The translations under genes and the position numbers were made by a program. DNA of 64,000 nucleotides from Betaproteobacteria bacterium (GTDB taxonomy: Bacteria > Pseudomonadota > Gammaproteobacteria > Burkholderiales > SG8-41), in assembly GCA_029863175.1 (NCBI GenBank), contig JAOTVX010000005.1:62001-126000 (forward strand). Reading direction: 5' to 3'. Positions 1 through 7,790 of this stretch are shown piece after piece; positions within the stretch are counted from its first letter, which is position 1; every line of letters starts with the position of its first letter. The notes under the pieces were generated by a model, which did not search any database, was not told where the DNA came from, and saw only the letters and a list, made by a program, of their open reading frames with translations.

Positions 1-1296
1 GATAGTCTGGTTCACCGTCGCATTGTGCTCAACTCTGAACGTGGGGTCCTCGGCCGCGAGCTTGTGCAACGCATCCGAGATCTTCTGCTCGTCCCCGCGG
101 CGCTTGGTCTCGATTGCGAGGCTATGCATCAGCATGGGGAACTCGAGCGGCACCAGATGAATATGGTCCTCGTCGTGCGAATCGTGCAGCACGGAGTCGA
201 ACTGGACTTCGTCTACTTTGGCAACCGCCCCGATATCCCCCGGCACGAGCGCGTCGGTCTCGACCAACTCCTTGCCCTGCGACAGGTAGACGTGCCCGAC
301 TTTGAAAGCCTTCCGACCCTCGCCAACGAAGAGCTGCGTGTCCTTGTTGATGGTGCCCTGGTGCACCCGAAATACGCCGACCTTGCCGATGAAAGGGTCG
401 ATCACCAGCTTGAAGACGTGGGCGAGGACATGCTTCTTAGGATCGGGCTCGGCCTGGACGGGCTGTGCTTGCTCGCCCTTTCCCTTGAGCAGCTGCGGCG
501 AATTGCCCTCCGTCGGATTGGGCATGAGTTTGATAAACACGTCGAGCAACTCTGCGACACCCGCGCCATTGCGTGCCGAGACAAAGCACACCGGGACCAG
601 ATGCCCCTCCCGCAGCGCCTTCTCGAACGGCTCGTGCAGCTCGTCGGGCGCGATCTCCCCTTGCTCGAGATACTTCGCCATCAGCACTTCGTCCACCTCG
701 ACTACCTGGTCGACGAGCGCGCTGTGGGCTTCCTCCACGGACGAGAAATCGGATTCACCGGAGGGGTTGAAGAAGCAGTCGACGACACGTTTACCGCCGC
801 CGGCGGGCAGGTTGATCGGCAAGCACTCCCTGCCGAAGGCGGCCTGTATTTTCGCGAGCAGGCCGGGCAGGTCGATGTTCTCCGCGTCGATCTTGTTCAC
901 GATGATCATGCGGCAGAGGTTGCGCTTTGAGACCCATTGCATCATCCGGCTCGTGATCATCTCAACGCCGTTCTGTGCGTTCACGACGATCGCTGCCGTT
1001 TCGACGGCGGGCAGCGCGCCGATGGCGCGCCCGATGAAATCAGGCAGGCCCGGGGTGTCGACGAGGTGCACGCGCGTGCCGGCATGCTCGAGGTGCACTA
1101 CGGCGGCGTTCAGCGAATGCTGGTACTGCTTCTCGAGGGCATCGGAATCACAAACGGTCGTGCCCTTCTCCACGCTGCCTGCCGTGTTGATCGCGCCAGC
1201 CTTGGCGAGCAAGGCTTCGGTGAGCGTGGTCTTGCCGGCGCCGCCGTGTCCGACGAGCGCAATGGTGCGAATGGCTTCGGGGGAAAACTTGGACAT
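1..1296 (-). CDS. EF-G-like translation GTPase, 5' part
   Basis: Translational GTPase of the elongation factor G family, cut by the window edge after 432 codons; EF-G proteins are about 680-700 residues, so domains III-V lie outside. The G1 loop GHGGAGKT is at residues 16-23, DTPG (G3) at 80-83 and NKID (G4) at 134-137, followed by an EF-Tu-like domain II. The GHGGAGKT loop and shortened switch region resemble the divergent EF-G2-type paralogues rather than the main ribosomal fusA, so a role in translocation is family-based inference. The ATG at 1296 is preceded by a GGAGGAG ribosome binding site. No partner gene is visible on its upstream side. Confidence 0.85.
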   Translation of the reverse strand, partial: MSKFSPEAIRTIALVGHGGAGKTTLTEALLAKAGAINTAGSVEKGTTVCDSDALEKQYQHSLNAAVVHLEHAGTRVHLVDTPGLPDFIGRAIGALPAVETAAIVVNAQNGVEMITSRMMQWVSKRNLCRMIIVNKIDAENIDLPGLLAKIQAAFGRECLPINLPAGGGKRVVDCFFNPSGESDFSSVEEAHSALVDQVVEVDEVLMAKYLEQGEIAPDELHEPFEKALREGHLVPVCFVSARNGAGVAELLDVFIKLMPNPTEGNSPQLLKGKGEQAQPVQAEPDPKKHVLAHVFKLVIDPFIGKVGVFRVHQGTINKDTQLFVGEGRKAFKVGHVYLSQGKELVETDALVPGDIGAVAKVDEVQFDSVLHDSHDEDHIHLVPLEFPMLMHSLAIETKRRGDEQKISDALHKLAAEDPTFRVEHNATVNQTI

Positions 1297-1700
1297 TGAA
1301 CTCCTCCGCCCTCGTATGGAATTGATCTTGCAAGGCCGCGGGTGCGCGCCGCAGGCAACTCCGGGTGCGGCTTCGGGAGCGAGCCGCGCCGCGCGACATT
1401 TCATGCAGTCGGCAAATCGGCGACAACACCCGCCCCGATCGCTCCGTCCCGCCAAAATGCGGCCAGAAAGCGTGTCTGCGTCGCGGGTTGCCCGGCCATA
1501 ACGGCCGACCGCATCGGCTTCCCGTCCGACACCCGGCGCTTTTTGGTTGCAACGCGCTACGCGTGGGCTTGCAGGAGAGATTCGTTGGGGTCAGCCCAGT
1601 ATAACGACGGGTTTGGGGGGGTTCAAGCTAACCCCATTGGCCCGATGGCCACGTTTATGGCAAGAGCATCGTCTGGATGCGTAACCCCAAGGAGAGAATC
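1297..1700. other. Gap without recognised gene
   Basis: About 400 bases between the divergent EF-G-like gene and the secreted protein gene. Open frames here are GC-driven and match nothing I know. It should hold both promoters; no clear -35/-10 pair or repeat stands out. The last ten bases carry the AAGGAGAG ribosome binding site of the next gene. Confidence 0.5.
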
Positions 1701-2600
1701 ATGAACTGGAGAGCAGTCGCGGCAGCAGCCCTGCTGTGGAGTATCGCGGGAACGGCCGCCGCCGTGGGCCGGATGGCCGATGTCACGTTGTATGATCGCG
1801 GCGCGGGACGTTCCCTGCCGGTGTACCGGCACGAGGGCCGCTTCTACGCCGTTGGCAAGCCCGGTAACGAGTATCAGATACGCGTTCGCAATCGCACCGG
1901 CGCGGAGATACTGGCGGTGGTGTCTGTCGACGGCGTCAACGCCGTGAGCGGAAAGACGGCGAACTGGCACCAGACGGGCTACGTGCTCGCGCCACACCAG
2001 ATGCTGGCGGTGAAGGGCTGGCGCAAAAGCCTGCAGCGGGTCGCCGCGTTTTACTTCACCGAGCATGCCAGTTCGTACGCGGCCCGCACGGGGCGCCCGC
2101 AAAACGTCGGCGTGATCGGTGTGGCGCTGTTTCGCAAGCGGGCGCAGCCGGACGCGCGCATGGACCAGCGCCCGCCGCGAGCCCCGAGGTGGGGGCCGGC
2201 GAACGAGAGTCCTTTCCCGGATGATGGGGATGCGGCGCGCGAAGGCCATAGGGGATGGAACGGTTCCACGGAGCGCGCCCCGTTCGACGAATCCAAGCGG
2301 GAAATGGGCGATGCGGCCGCAGGCGCCCTGCCGGGGGCCGCGCGGCAGGATGAGCCCCGGGCGCGTCGCCATGCGCCGGAGCTGTACGCGGCGGAGAAAT
2401 CGTCGTCGCTCGGAACCGGTCATGGCGGCCGTCGGACCTCGCATGCGCGCTACACGTCCTTCGAGCGCGCGACTGACAGCCCGGCGGAAATCGTGGCGAT
2501 CCACTACGACACATACCAGAACCTGGTCAGGCTGGGCGTGATCGGGACGCCGCGGATGGCGACTCCCTTCCCCGGACAGTTTGTCCCGGATCCCAGGTGA
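1701..2600 (+). CDS. Secreted conserved hypothetical protein
   Basis: A 299-residue protein with a signal peptide (residues about 1-22, Ala-rich with an AAA cleavage region). Residues about 24-155 form a conserved domain of unknown function with segments such as VVSVDGVNAVSG, QTGYVLAP and ARTGRPQNVGVIG, which I recall from uncharacterised beta/gammaproteobacterial proteins. The rest is Pro/Arg/Glu-rich and low in complexity, ending in a short conserved-looking tail with IHYDTYQNLVRLGVI. The ATG at 1701 was chosen over an upstream in-frame start because AAGGAGAG precedes it and the signal peptide starts there. It lies 115 bases before the sigma-factor gene, so co-regulation is possible. No function is assigned. 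Confidence 0.75.
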   Translation: MNWRAVAAAALLWSIAGTAAAVGRMADVTLYDRGAGRSLPVYRHEGRFYAVGKPGNEYQIRVRNRTGAEILAVVSVDGVNAVSGKTANWHQTGYVLAPHQMLAVKGWRKSLQRVAAFYFTEHASSYAARTGRPQNVGVIGVALFRKRAQPDARMDQRPPRAPRWGPANESPFPDDGDAAREGHRGWNGSTERAPFDESKREMGDAAAGALPGAARQDEPRARRHAPELYAAEKSSSLGTGHGGRRTSHARYTSFERATDSPAEIVAIHYDTYQNLVRLGVIGTPRMATPFPGQFVPDPR

Positions 2601-2715
2601 GCGGTAAGCGGCGAGCTGGCGCGCTGGGTCGCGGTGAACAGCCTGCCACTCACCTCGTTGCCCTCCAACGTCGGGTTGTCGGTATGCGGACACTGCCGCA
2701 TACTCACAAGCCGTC

Positions 2716-3285
2716 ATGTCTTGGGGCGCAAGTTCGAGCGATGAGGAGCTTATGCTCTGCTATCGCGACGGTGATGCCGGGGCGTTCGACGTCCTCTACG
2801 GGCGCCACCGGGGCGGCGTCTATCGCTACTTCCGGCGCCAGTGCCGCGATGCCGCGGTCGCCGAGGAGCTGTTTCAGGACGTATGGATGAATCTTATCCG
2901 GGCGCGCGCGGCCTATACCGTCCAGGCGAAATTCAGCACCTACCTCTACCGGCTGGCGCATAACCGCCTCGTCGATCACTACCGCCAGCGCCGGCCAACC
3001 GCGATGGGCTATGGAGAGGTAGACGGCGACGTGCTCGAGAGCATTCCGGACGAGCGCGAGCAGTCGGCGGAGGGGTTGATCGATCTCAAGCAGCAGGCAG
3101 CGCGCTTGATGGCGTTAATCGCGGAGCTCCCCGAGTCGCAGCGCGAGGCCTTCCTGCTGCAGCAGGAGGGGGGGCTGAGCATCGAGGACATCGCGAGTGC
3201 GACCAGCGTTACGCGCGAGACGGCGAAAAGCCGCCTGCGTTATGCGCTCGCGAAACTGAGGCAGGGGATGGCCCCATGGCGCTGA
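2716..3285 (+). CDS. ECF-type RNA polymerase sigma factor
   Basis: A 189-residue sigma-70 family factor lacking regions 1 and 3. Region 2 (about residues 20-90) contains AVAEELFQDVWMNLI and the core-binding/-10 recognition stretch. Region 4 (about 128-182) holds the helix-turn-helix with SIEDIASATSVTRETAKSRL. It would direct RNA polymerase to a small regulon. The stop overlaps the start of the next frame (ATGGCGCTGA), a usual sigma/anti-sigma coupling. The start at 2716 gives the normal length for the family. Its target promoters cannot be identified from this window; the secreted protein gene upstream and the downstream genes are candidates. Confidence 0.9.
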   Translation: MSWGASSSDEELMLCYRDGDAGAFDVLYGRHRGGVYRYFRRQCRDAAVAEELFQDVWMNLIRARAAYTVQAKFSTYLYRLAHNRLVDHYRQRRPTAMGYGEVDGDVLESIPDEREQSAEGLIDLKQQAARLMALIAELPESQREAFLLQQEGGLSIEDIASATSVTRETAKSRLRYALAKLRQGMAPWR

Positions 3286-4163
3286 ACGAGCGCAACACGG
3301 ACGGCCTGGAGCGCGACCCGCGGCTCGACCGGCTCTACCCCCAAACGGGCCTTGAAGAGCCCCGGGCTGAGCTCGATGCGACGATTCGCGCGGCGGCGCG
3401 TCGGGAAGTGCAGGCGCGACCTCATGCCCTGGGTGCGCGGCTGCGGAGATGGCGGCTGCCGATTTCGATCGCGGCCATGGTCATGCTGTCGGTAAGCGTG
3501 GTGACCTTGATGCGCGAGGAGGGCGCCGATCGTTTCGAGGAGGGTCTTCCACCGACGATGGTGGAGCCAAGGACCCCCGCTGCCTCCCCGGGCGACGACG
3601 CCGATCTGAAGACCAAGGAGAGCGCCGACTCTGTGGGCCGCGCGCAGGTGCCAGCACCCCAAGCATTGCCAGCGCCAGCCGCGGGGTTGACTGCTCCTTC
3701 TGTTGACGAGGCACGGCGGGCACGGCGGCTTGATGCGCCTGCTGCCGGGCAGCTCAAACCCGTCGAGCCTTCCCCTGCGGAGATCCGGCAGCGGGCCGCT
3801 GGCGCAGCGAACGAATCCGCGTCGCAGCGACCGGCGTCGGCGGCACCTGCGAAAAGACCGGCACGGCGTGCCGCGCGCGTCTTGAGTGCGCCCGCGCCGA
3901 GCACCAAGGAAGCGCTGGTTGAGGCGGAGGAGGACAGTGCAGGGAAGCGGGAACTCAAGAAAAGTGAGCGCTCGCTCACAGAGAGCCGAGTCAATGCGTT
4001 GATCCGAGAACTCGAGGGAGCGTCACCGGAAGTATGGCTGGAGAAAATCGAGCGGCTACGCCGGGAAGGGTGGAACGAAGAGGCGGATGATTTGGTGGTC
4101 GAGTTCAGGCGCCGGTTCCCTGAACACCCCATGCCGGCGCGGGAGGGCGCACGTGGCAACTGA
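3276..4163 (+). CDS. Anti-sigma-factor-like membrane protein
   Basis: A 295-residue protein with an N-terminal cytoplasmic part (LYPQTGLEEPRAELDATIRA, typical of proteins paired with ECF sigma factors), one transmembrane helix at about residues 61-79, a long Pro/Ala/Arg-rich linker, and a helical C-terminal part (about 235-290, ESRVNALIRELEGASPEVW). It overlaps the sigma gene by 10 bases. Position and single-pass topology suggest an anti-sigma factor, but no zinc-binding HxxxCxxC motif is visible. The role is therefore inferred from context. Confidence 0.65.
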   Translation: MALNERNTDGLERDPRLDRLYPQTGLEEPRAELDATIRAAARREVQARPHALGARLRRWRLPISIAAMVMLSVSVVTLMREEGADRFEEGLPPTMVEPRTPAASPGDDADLKTKESADSVGRAQVPAPQALPAPAAGLTAPSVDEARRARRLDAPAAGQLKPVEPSPAEIRQRAAGAANESASQRPASAAPAKRPARRAARVLSAPAPSTKEALVEAEEDSAGKRELKKSERSLTESRVNALIRELEGASPEVWLEKIERLRREGWNEEADDLVVEFRRRFPEHPMPAREGARGN

Positions 4164-4377
4164 CGAACCTGCCGTTCCTCCAAGAGGCGGCGGTCGGCCT
4201 GAGCCGCCAAACGAGCCGGCGCTCGAAGACTGATGCCGTAGCGGCTGTGATCCCTGCGCATTCGATCGCTACTATGAGGCGCAGGAGGGTTGTTGGGAAG
4301 CGCTTCGTCTATGGCAGTTGCAGCATCCTGCGGCAACTGATCGAGTGTTTCGGGATGGCTTGGAATCTGGACATTAA
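4153..4377 (+). pseudogene. Oxidored-like Cys protein frame with in-frame TGA
   Basis: From GTG 4153 the frame reads VATDEPAVPP..EPALED, then TGA (4231-4233), then CRSGCDPCAFDRYYEA.. to TAA at 4375. Apart from the TGA it matches the Oxidored-like family (PF09791; human OXLD1 type), a Pro-rich lead followed by Cys-Cys-x-x-Gly-Cys-x-x-Cys. The TGA sits exactly where the first Cys of the pair is expected. The whole frame would be 74 residues, a normal size. It overlaps the anti-sigma gene by 11 bases, suggesting translational coupling. A point mutation making a pseudogene is the default reading; UGA decoded as selenocysteine is the alternative. No standard SECIS is obvious, although a 7-bp stem (4253-4259 with 4279-4285) lies downstream. 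Confidence 0.6.
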
Positions 4378-4762
4378 GCGTTTATTTTAGAAACTTTTTT
4401 ATGGACATTGAGACCAGAGCGGGCCTGCTGGCATGGTCTCGTAATCGTTTGTTCGCAGAAAATGCTGCATCGCATCACGTCCTGGGCCAACTTGTTCACA
4501 GCTATTGACAAACCGACTGAAAGAAAACATAATTGCATCTATTGCTTTGCAGCATCCTGCATGCTGACCAAGGCAGCGCGGCGGATCTCCGTCAACGGGT
4601 GATTGCCGGCACTGACCCCACCCACTACAATTAGTCAAATCTTCGGTCTAAGCCCCAACCTATTGCGGTTGGGTTTGGGCACTGTAATTGCAGGGGGCTA
4701 CCTGAACGGTAGTGCAGGCTGGCACCAGACCGAGCCGGCACCACAAAAAAGGAGGTTTTGCC
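4378..4762. other. Gap with structured leader of lytic transglycosylase gene
   Basis: No coding region recognised. Near the downstream gene there are three possible hairpins: CCCAACC/GGTTGGG (4654-4660 with 4667-4673), CTACC/GGTAG just after 4698, and a GCTGGC/GCCGGC pair ending before the AAAAAAGGAGG ribosome binding site at about 4745-4755. Their spacing suggests a folded 5' leader, but it does not match any riboswitch consensus I can recall. Confidence 0.4.
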
Positions 4763-5530
4763 ATGATTGCGAAATCGACCCTAAGCATGGACGGTTTCGG
4801 CACGGCAGGGACGGGGCAACGGGGACGCCACCTCGTGTCCACCCTCGTGCTCATCGCGAGTCTGCTGGCACTCTCGTTGATCGTGCACACGCGCTACGGC
4901 CCGCTACAGGTCGGGAATCCGTTTCAGCCCGGGCTGCCGCTGGTCGCCATCCAGGCCGAGCGGCCGGCCCGCCTTGCCCCGCCGGTGGCGGCCTTGTCGC
5001 CCGCCGAGGAGGGTAGCTACCGCGTGCTTTCGGAATATTTGGCCAAGCGCTACCGGGTCTCCCAGCGGGTCACCTTCGAGCTAGTGACACTGGCACATAA
5101 GGTCGGCCGCCAACATAAGCTCGACCCGCTCCTGATCATCGCCGTGGTGGGGATCGAGTCGAGCTTCAATCCCATTGCCGAAAGCAACATGGGCGCCAAA
5201 GGCCTTATGCAGATCATCCCGAAGTATCACGGAGAGAAGTTGCAGCCCTTTGGGGGTGAGAGGGCCGTCTTCGATCGCGCGACCAACGTGGTCGTGGGGA
5301 CCCAAATCCTGAAGGAGTATCTGCGCCGCACGGGTAACCTCGGCATCGCGCTGCAGATGTACGCCGGGGCGCTGAGCGACAGGGAAGATGCGTATACGCG
5401 CCGGGTCCTGACCGAACGCCAGCGCCTGCAGGAAGTGCTGGCCCGCTGGTCTGCCCCTGGCACCCCTGCGAGGAGCACGCCCGCGAGGACTGCCTCGGCA
5501 AAGTCGACGCTGTCGACCCGCTTCCGCTAA
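4763..5530 (+). CDS. Lytic transglycosylase, SLT domain
   Basis: A 255-residue membrane-anchored murein lytic transglycosylase. It would cleave the MurNAc-GlcNAc bond with 1,6-anhydro product formation in the periplasm. A signal anchor spans about residues 24-41. The SLT domain follows (about 105-245) with the catalytic Glu at about 132 in GIESSFNP, then GAKGLMQIIP and the repeated YAGA-type helix. The ATG at 4763 was chosen because GGAGG lies eight bases upstream; an in-frame start at 4712 would put the anchor too far in. The C-terminal tail is Thr/Ala/Ser-rich. Confidence 0.88.
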   Translation: MIAKSTLSMDGFGTAGTGQRGRHLVSTLVLIASLLALSLIVHTRYGPLQVGNPFQPGLPLVAIQAERPARLAPPVAALSPAEEGSYRVLSEYLAKRYRVSQRVTFELVTLAHKVGRQHKLDPLLIIAVVGIESSFNPIAESNMGAKGLMQIIPKYHGEKLQPFGGERAVFDRATNVVVGTQILKEYLRRTGNLGIALQMYAGALSDREDAYTRRVLTERQRLQEVLARWSAPGTPARSTPARTASAKSTLSTRFR

Positions 5531-5549
5531 TCCCGACGCTCTGACGCCC

Positions 5550-5924
5550 GTGGCAAGGATTCGGATTGCCTGGGGCGGCGGGGCCATCACCGCTGAACTG
5601 CGGAACACGCCGACGGTTAAGGCGTTGCTTGCCGCGCTGCCGTGCCAGGCGAGCGCCAGCACCTGGGGAGAAGAGGTCTACTTCGAGTTGCCCGTAAGAA
5701 CGGTGCTCGAACCCGATGCGCAACAGGTGGTGGATCCCGGCACGGCGTGCTTCTGGGTTCAGGGCAGTGCACTCGCCTTGCCCTATGGTCGCACGCCTGC
5801 GTCGAAGGGCGACGAATCCCGTCTCGTTACCCGGTGCAATATCGTGGGCAAGGTCGTGGGCGAACCGCGTCAGCTGCAGAGCATCCAGGACGGGGCCGCG
5901 CTCCGCGTCGAGATCATTCCGTAG
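5550..5924 (+). CDS. Cyclophilin-like fold protein
   Basis: A 124-residue protein resembling the cyclophilin-like (TM1367/DUF369, PF04126) family: RIRIAWGGGAITAELRNTPT at the start, then WGEEVYFELPV and the conserved FWVQGSALALPYGRTP segment. The family has a cyclophilin-like barrel but no proven prolyl isomerase activity. The GTG start at 5550 gives the expected N-terminus. It lies 19 bases after the transglycosylase stop and may be co-transcribed. No cofactor or catalytic residue can be assigned. Confidence 0.75.
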   Translation: MARIRIAWGGGAITAELRNTPTVKALLAALPCQASASTWGEEVYFELPVRTVLEPDAQQVVDPGTACFWVQGSALALPYGRTPASKGDESRLVTRCNIVGKVVGEPRQLQSIQDGAALRVEIIP

Positions 5925-6123
5925 GGCCGATTCCCAGCGGGAGGCCTCCCGCGCCAGCGCAGGCGACCAAGCGCTTAAACACCCGGTGATGTCCTCCGCC
6001 GTTTGATAGGGTGCGAGGCGCACCTGCTCCATCACGAATTGCGTCGCTAAGGCGGTACCAGCCTCTTGAAAGCGCGCGCGGCGTGCGTGGCGAACAATCC
6101 GGCACCGCTGGCGTAACAGGGAA

Positions 6124-6579
6124 TCAAAATTTGTGGCTGCCGATCATGAGGCGCCTGAATACGGAATAGCGCTCACCGACGCCGTCGGGGCTCGGCTCAC
6201 GCTTCACCGTGATCCAGACGTCCGGCGGAAAGCCGGCCGCAAGATCGGCGGTATAAGCGCACTCCTCCTCTGCTGCCGCTTTGGCAGCTTCGGTCGAAGG
6301 CGCGCCTAGCGCTTCGAGAAAGTGCCGTGCGAGAAGCGCCATCACCCGTTCATAGGCAGGCGCATCAATCTCGACGACTTCGCCAATCGTGCAACGCCTT
6401 TGAGAGCCGGCGACGACGAAGGTGGTGTCGCAGTGACAGCGTGGTGCGCGGTGACCCTGGGCGAGGTCGCACACCGCGTACCCGCCTGACACGAGCCACT
6501 CGCCGCCTGCCGCGGCGCCTTCCTCGGCCAGCACGCGCAGGTCCGAGTCGTCCAACCGCACCGCTCGCAGGAATTTCAT
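6124..6579 (-). CDS. DUF6505-like conserved protein
   Basis: A 151-residue protein starting MKFLRAVRLDDSDLRVL with a conserved GEWLVSGGYAVCDL stretch, as I recall for the DUF6505 group. An internal RCHCDTTFVVAG segment and a C-terminal helix follow. The ATG at 6579 has GGAGGAC upstream; a longer frame exists but its extra residues overlap the divergent PhaM-like gene and look non-coding. The function is unknown. It faces away from the PhaM-like gene across a 72-base divergent promoter region. Confidence 0.65.
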   Translation of the reverse strand: MKFLRAVRLDDSDLRVLAEEGAAAGGEWLVSGGYAVCDLAQGHRAPRCHCDTTFVVAGSQRRCTIGEVVEIDAPAYERVMALLARHFLEALGAPSTEAAKAAAEEECAYTADLAAGFPPDVWITVKREPSPDGVGERYSVFRRLMIGSHKF

Positions 6580-6651
6580 TTTGTCCTCCGTTCCGCCTGC
6601 TTCCCGCTCATATAATATGAGGCGTCGGGGACCACGGCATAGGAGGAGGAA

Positions 6652-6918
6652 ATGGCGCAGCAACCTGAGTTGCCGAAGGACATGTTCGAGTTCATGCAAA
6701 AGATGTGGAATCCGCTCAACTTCCCGCTGCCCGGCATGTTCACGCCAACCGTGAACCTCGAGGACATCGAGAAGAAAATCAACGAGATGAAGACGGTGGA
6801 GACCTGGCTCACCATGAACATCGGCTTCATCCAGATGACGATCAAGACGCTGGAGATGCAAAAGGCGGCGCTCGAGTCCCTCGCCGCTGCGGCGCCGAAG
6901 GCCGGCGAGAAAAAGTGA
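6652..6918 (+). CDS. PhaM-like polyhydroxyalkanoate granule protein
   Basis: An 88-residue protein with the pattern FMQKMWNPLNFPLPGMFTPT, then NLEDIEKKINEMKTVETWL and a heptad-like FIQMTIKTLEMQKAALESL. This matches the N-terminal conserved part of PhaM, which in Cupriavidus activates PHA synthase and links granules to the nucleoid. The Lys/Ala-rich DNA-binding tail of the longer PhaM is absent, leaving only a short KAGEKK end, so nucleoid attachment may be missing. A strong AGGAGGAGG ribosome binding site precedes ATG 6652. The bktB thiolase at 28.3 kb fits PHA metabolism. Confidence 0.75.
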   Translation: MAQQPELPKDMFEFMQKMWNPLNFPLPGMFTPTVNLEDIEKKINEMKTVETWLTMNIGFIQMTIKTLEMQKAALESLAAAAPKAGEKK

Positions 6919-7232
6919 ACACGACCCTCCTTCCGTCGCATGTTCGGCTAACGCACCGCTGCGCGGCGCAGTGGCCTACGACACAACCGATGCCGGATGC
7001 TAATGTCACGCTGGCAGGGCGGCAGGTAAGATGCGTTCGGGGCAGCAGCAGCGCATAATTACCCCTAATCCGGCCGCTTCGCGCCGGATGAGCTTCGCCC
7101 GTACGAACCCCACAACGGGGCTGCCGCTCAGCCCACGGGTAAAGACACCCGGACGCGCGGCGCCGGGTGGAATCCGACGGTTCGGGGCGGGTTCTGGGCA
7201 TTCATCAATCGCAACTCCGACGGAGGGCCGCT
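6919..7232. other. Gap without recognised gene
   Basis: About 310 bases between the PhaM-like and ACT-domain genes, both on the plus strand. No frame resembles a protein and no strong terminator hairpin with a T-run is seen. CGGAGGG at 7221-7227 is the ribosome binding site of the ACT gene. Confidence 0.5.
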
Positions 7233-7646
7233 ATGGCTACGAGCATTCGCAAGACTGCCTACTTCAGCATGAAAACGCCGAATCGCGCGGGCCAGGGCGC
7301 GCGGTTGCTCAACGGGCTTGCCGCGCACGGGGTCAATCTGCTGGCATTTACGGGCTTTCCCAATGCCGGACGCGCGCAGGTGGATTTCGTCCCCTACGAC
7401 GTCACCAAGTTTACACGCGCGGCGCGCAAACTGGGGCTGAAAGTGAGCAAGAAGAAGACTGTATTTCTAGCGCAGGGCGCCGACAAGGCTGGCGCAATCG
7501 CAGCCATTTGCGGCAAGCTCTCCAGAGTCGGAATCAATATGGTGGCGATGGGCGCGGTGACCGCTGGCCGTGGCCGCTTTGGGGCGATGTTCTGGGTGAA
7601 GCCGCGTGATGTCGCCAAGGCTTCGCGCGTGCTCCGAGCGCGTTAA
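7233..7646 (+). CDS. ACT-domain protein
   Basis: A 137-residue protein with two ACT-like halves: about residues 8-60 (TAYFSMKTPNRAGQGARLL, ending ..GRAQVDFVP) and about 68-125 (TVFLAQGADKAGAIAAI, then GINMVAMGAV). Stand-alone ACT proteins usually bind amino acids or similar small ligands and regulate enzymes or transport; the ligand is unknown here. ATG 7233 was chosen because CGGAGGG precedes it and ACT similarity begins soon after; an in-frame upstream start adds unrelated residues. Confidence 0.75.
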   Translation: MATSIRKTAYFSMKTPNRAGQGARLLNGLAAHGVNLLAFTGFPNAGRAQVDFVPYDVTKFTRAARKLGLKVSKKKTVFLAQGADKAGAIAAICGKLSRVGINMVAMGAVTAGRGRFGAMFWVKPRDVAKASRVLRAR

Positions 7647-7679
7647 AACTTAACCGCCAAGACGCCAAGAGCGTTAAGA
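7647..7679. repeat. Intergenic word repeat, GCGTC..GCGGTTAA type
   Basis: Directly after the ACT gene stop. On the minus strand it reads CTTGGCGTCTTGGCGGTTAA, the same word family as the TTTGCGTCC..GGCGGTGA array at 28018-28097. It begins at the stop codon of the preceding gene. Confidence 0.6.
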
Positions 7680-7694
7680 AAACGATATCCGGTA

Positions 7695-7731
7695 AAGAAA
7701 TTGGGGGCCAAACCGTGGCCCCCAATTTCTT
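7695..7731. terminator. Bidirectional intrinsic terminator
   Basis: A perfect 16-bp stem (7695-7710 pairing with 7716-7731) around a five-base AACCG loop. The arms are AAGAAATTGGGGGCCA and its complement. A-rich flank on one side and TTTCTT on the other suit a Rho-independent terminator closing the ACT gene. Confidence 0.85.
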
Positions 7732-7790
7732 CGGAAATGTGGTTTAATCACGCGCTCTGATCGTTGTAAGTCGAAACAAGGAGAAAACCC

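Noticed and set aside
25..1501. Long plus-strand open frames opposite the EF-G-like gene
   Set aside because: Antisense shadows in GC-rich coding DNA; the minus strand carries clear GTPase motifs and a ribosome binding site.
4231..4290. CCTGCGC/GCGCAGG hairpin after the TGA as a SECIS element
   Set aside because: The stem is plausible but the 19-base loop lacks the expected short loop with an early G; kept only as a remark.
5925..6123. Minus-strand peptides such as ATHAARAFKRLV and EQVRLAPYQTAEDI as a possible decayed gene
   Set aside because: The fragments look protein-like but are short and in different frames, and I could not tie them to a family.
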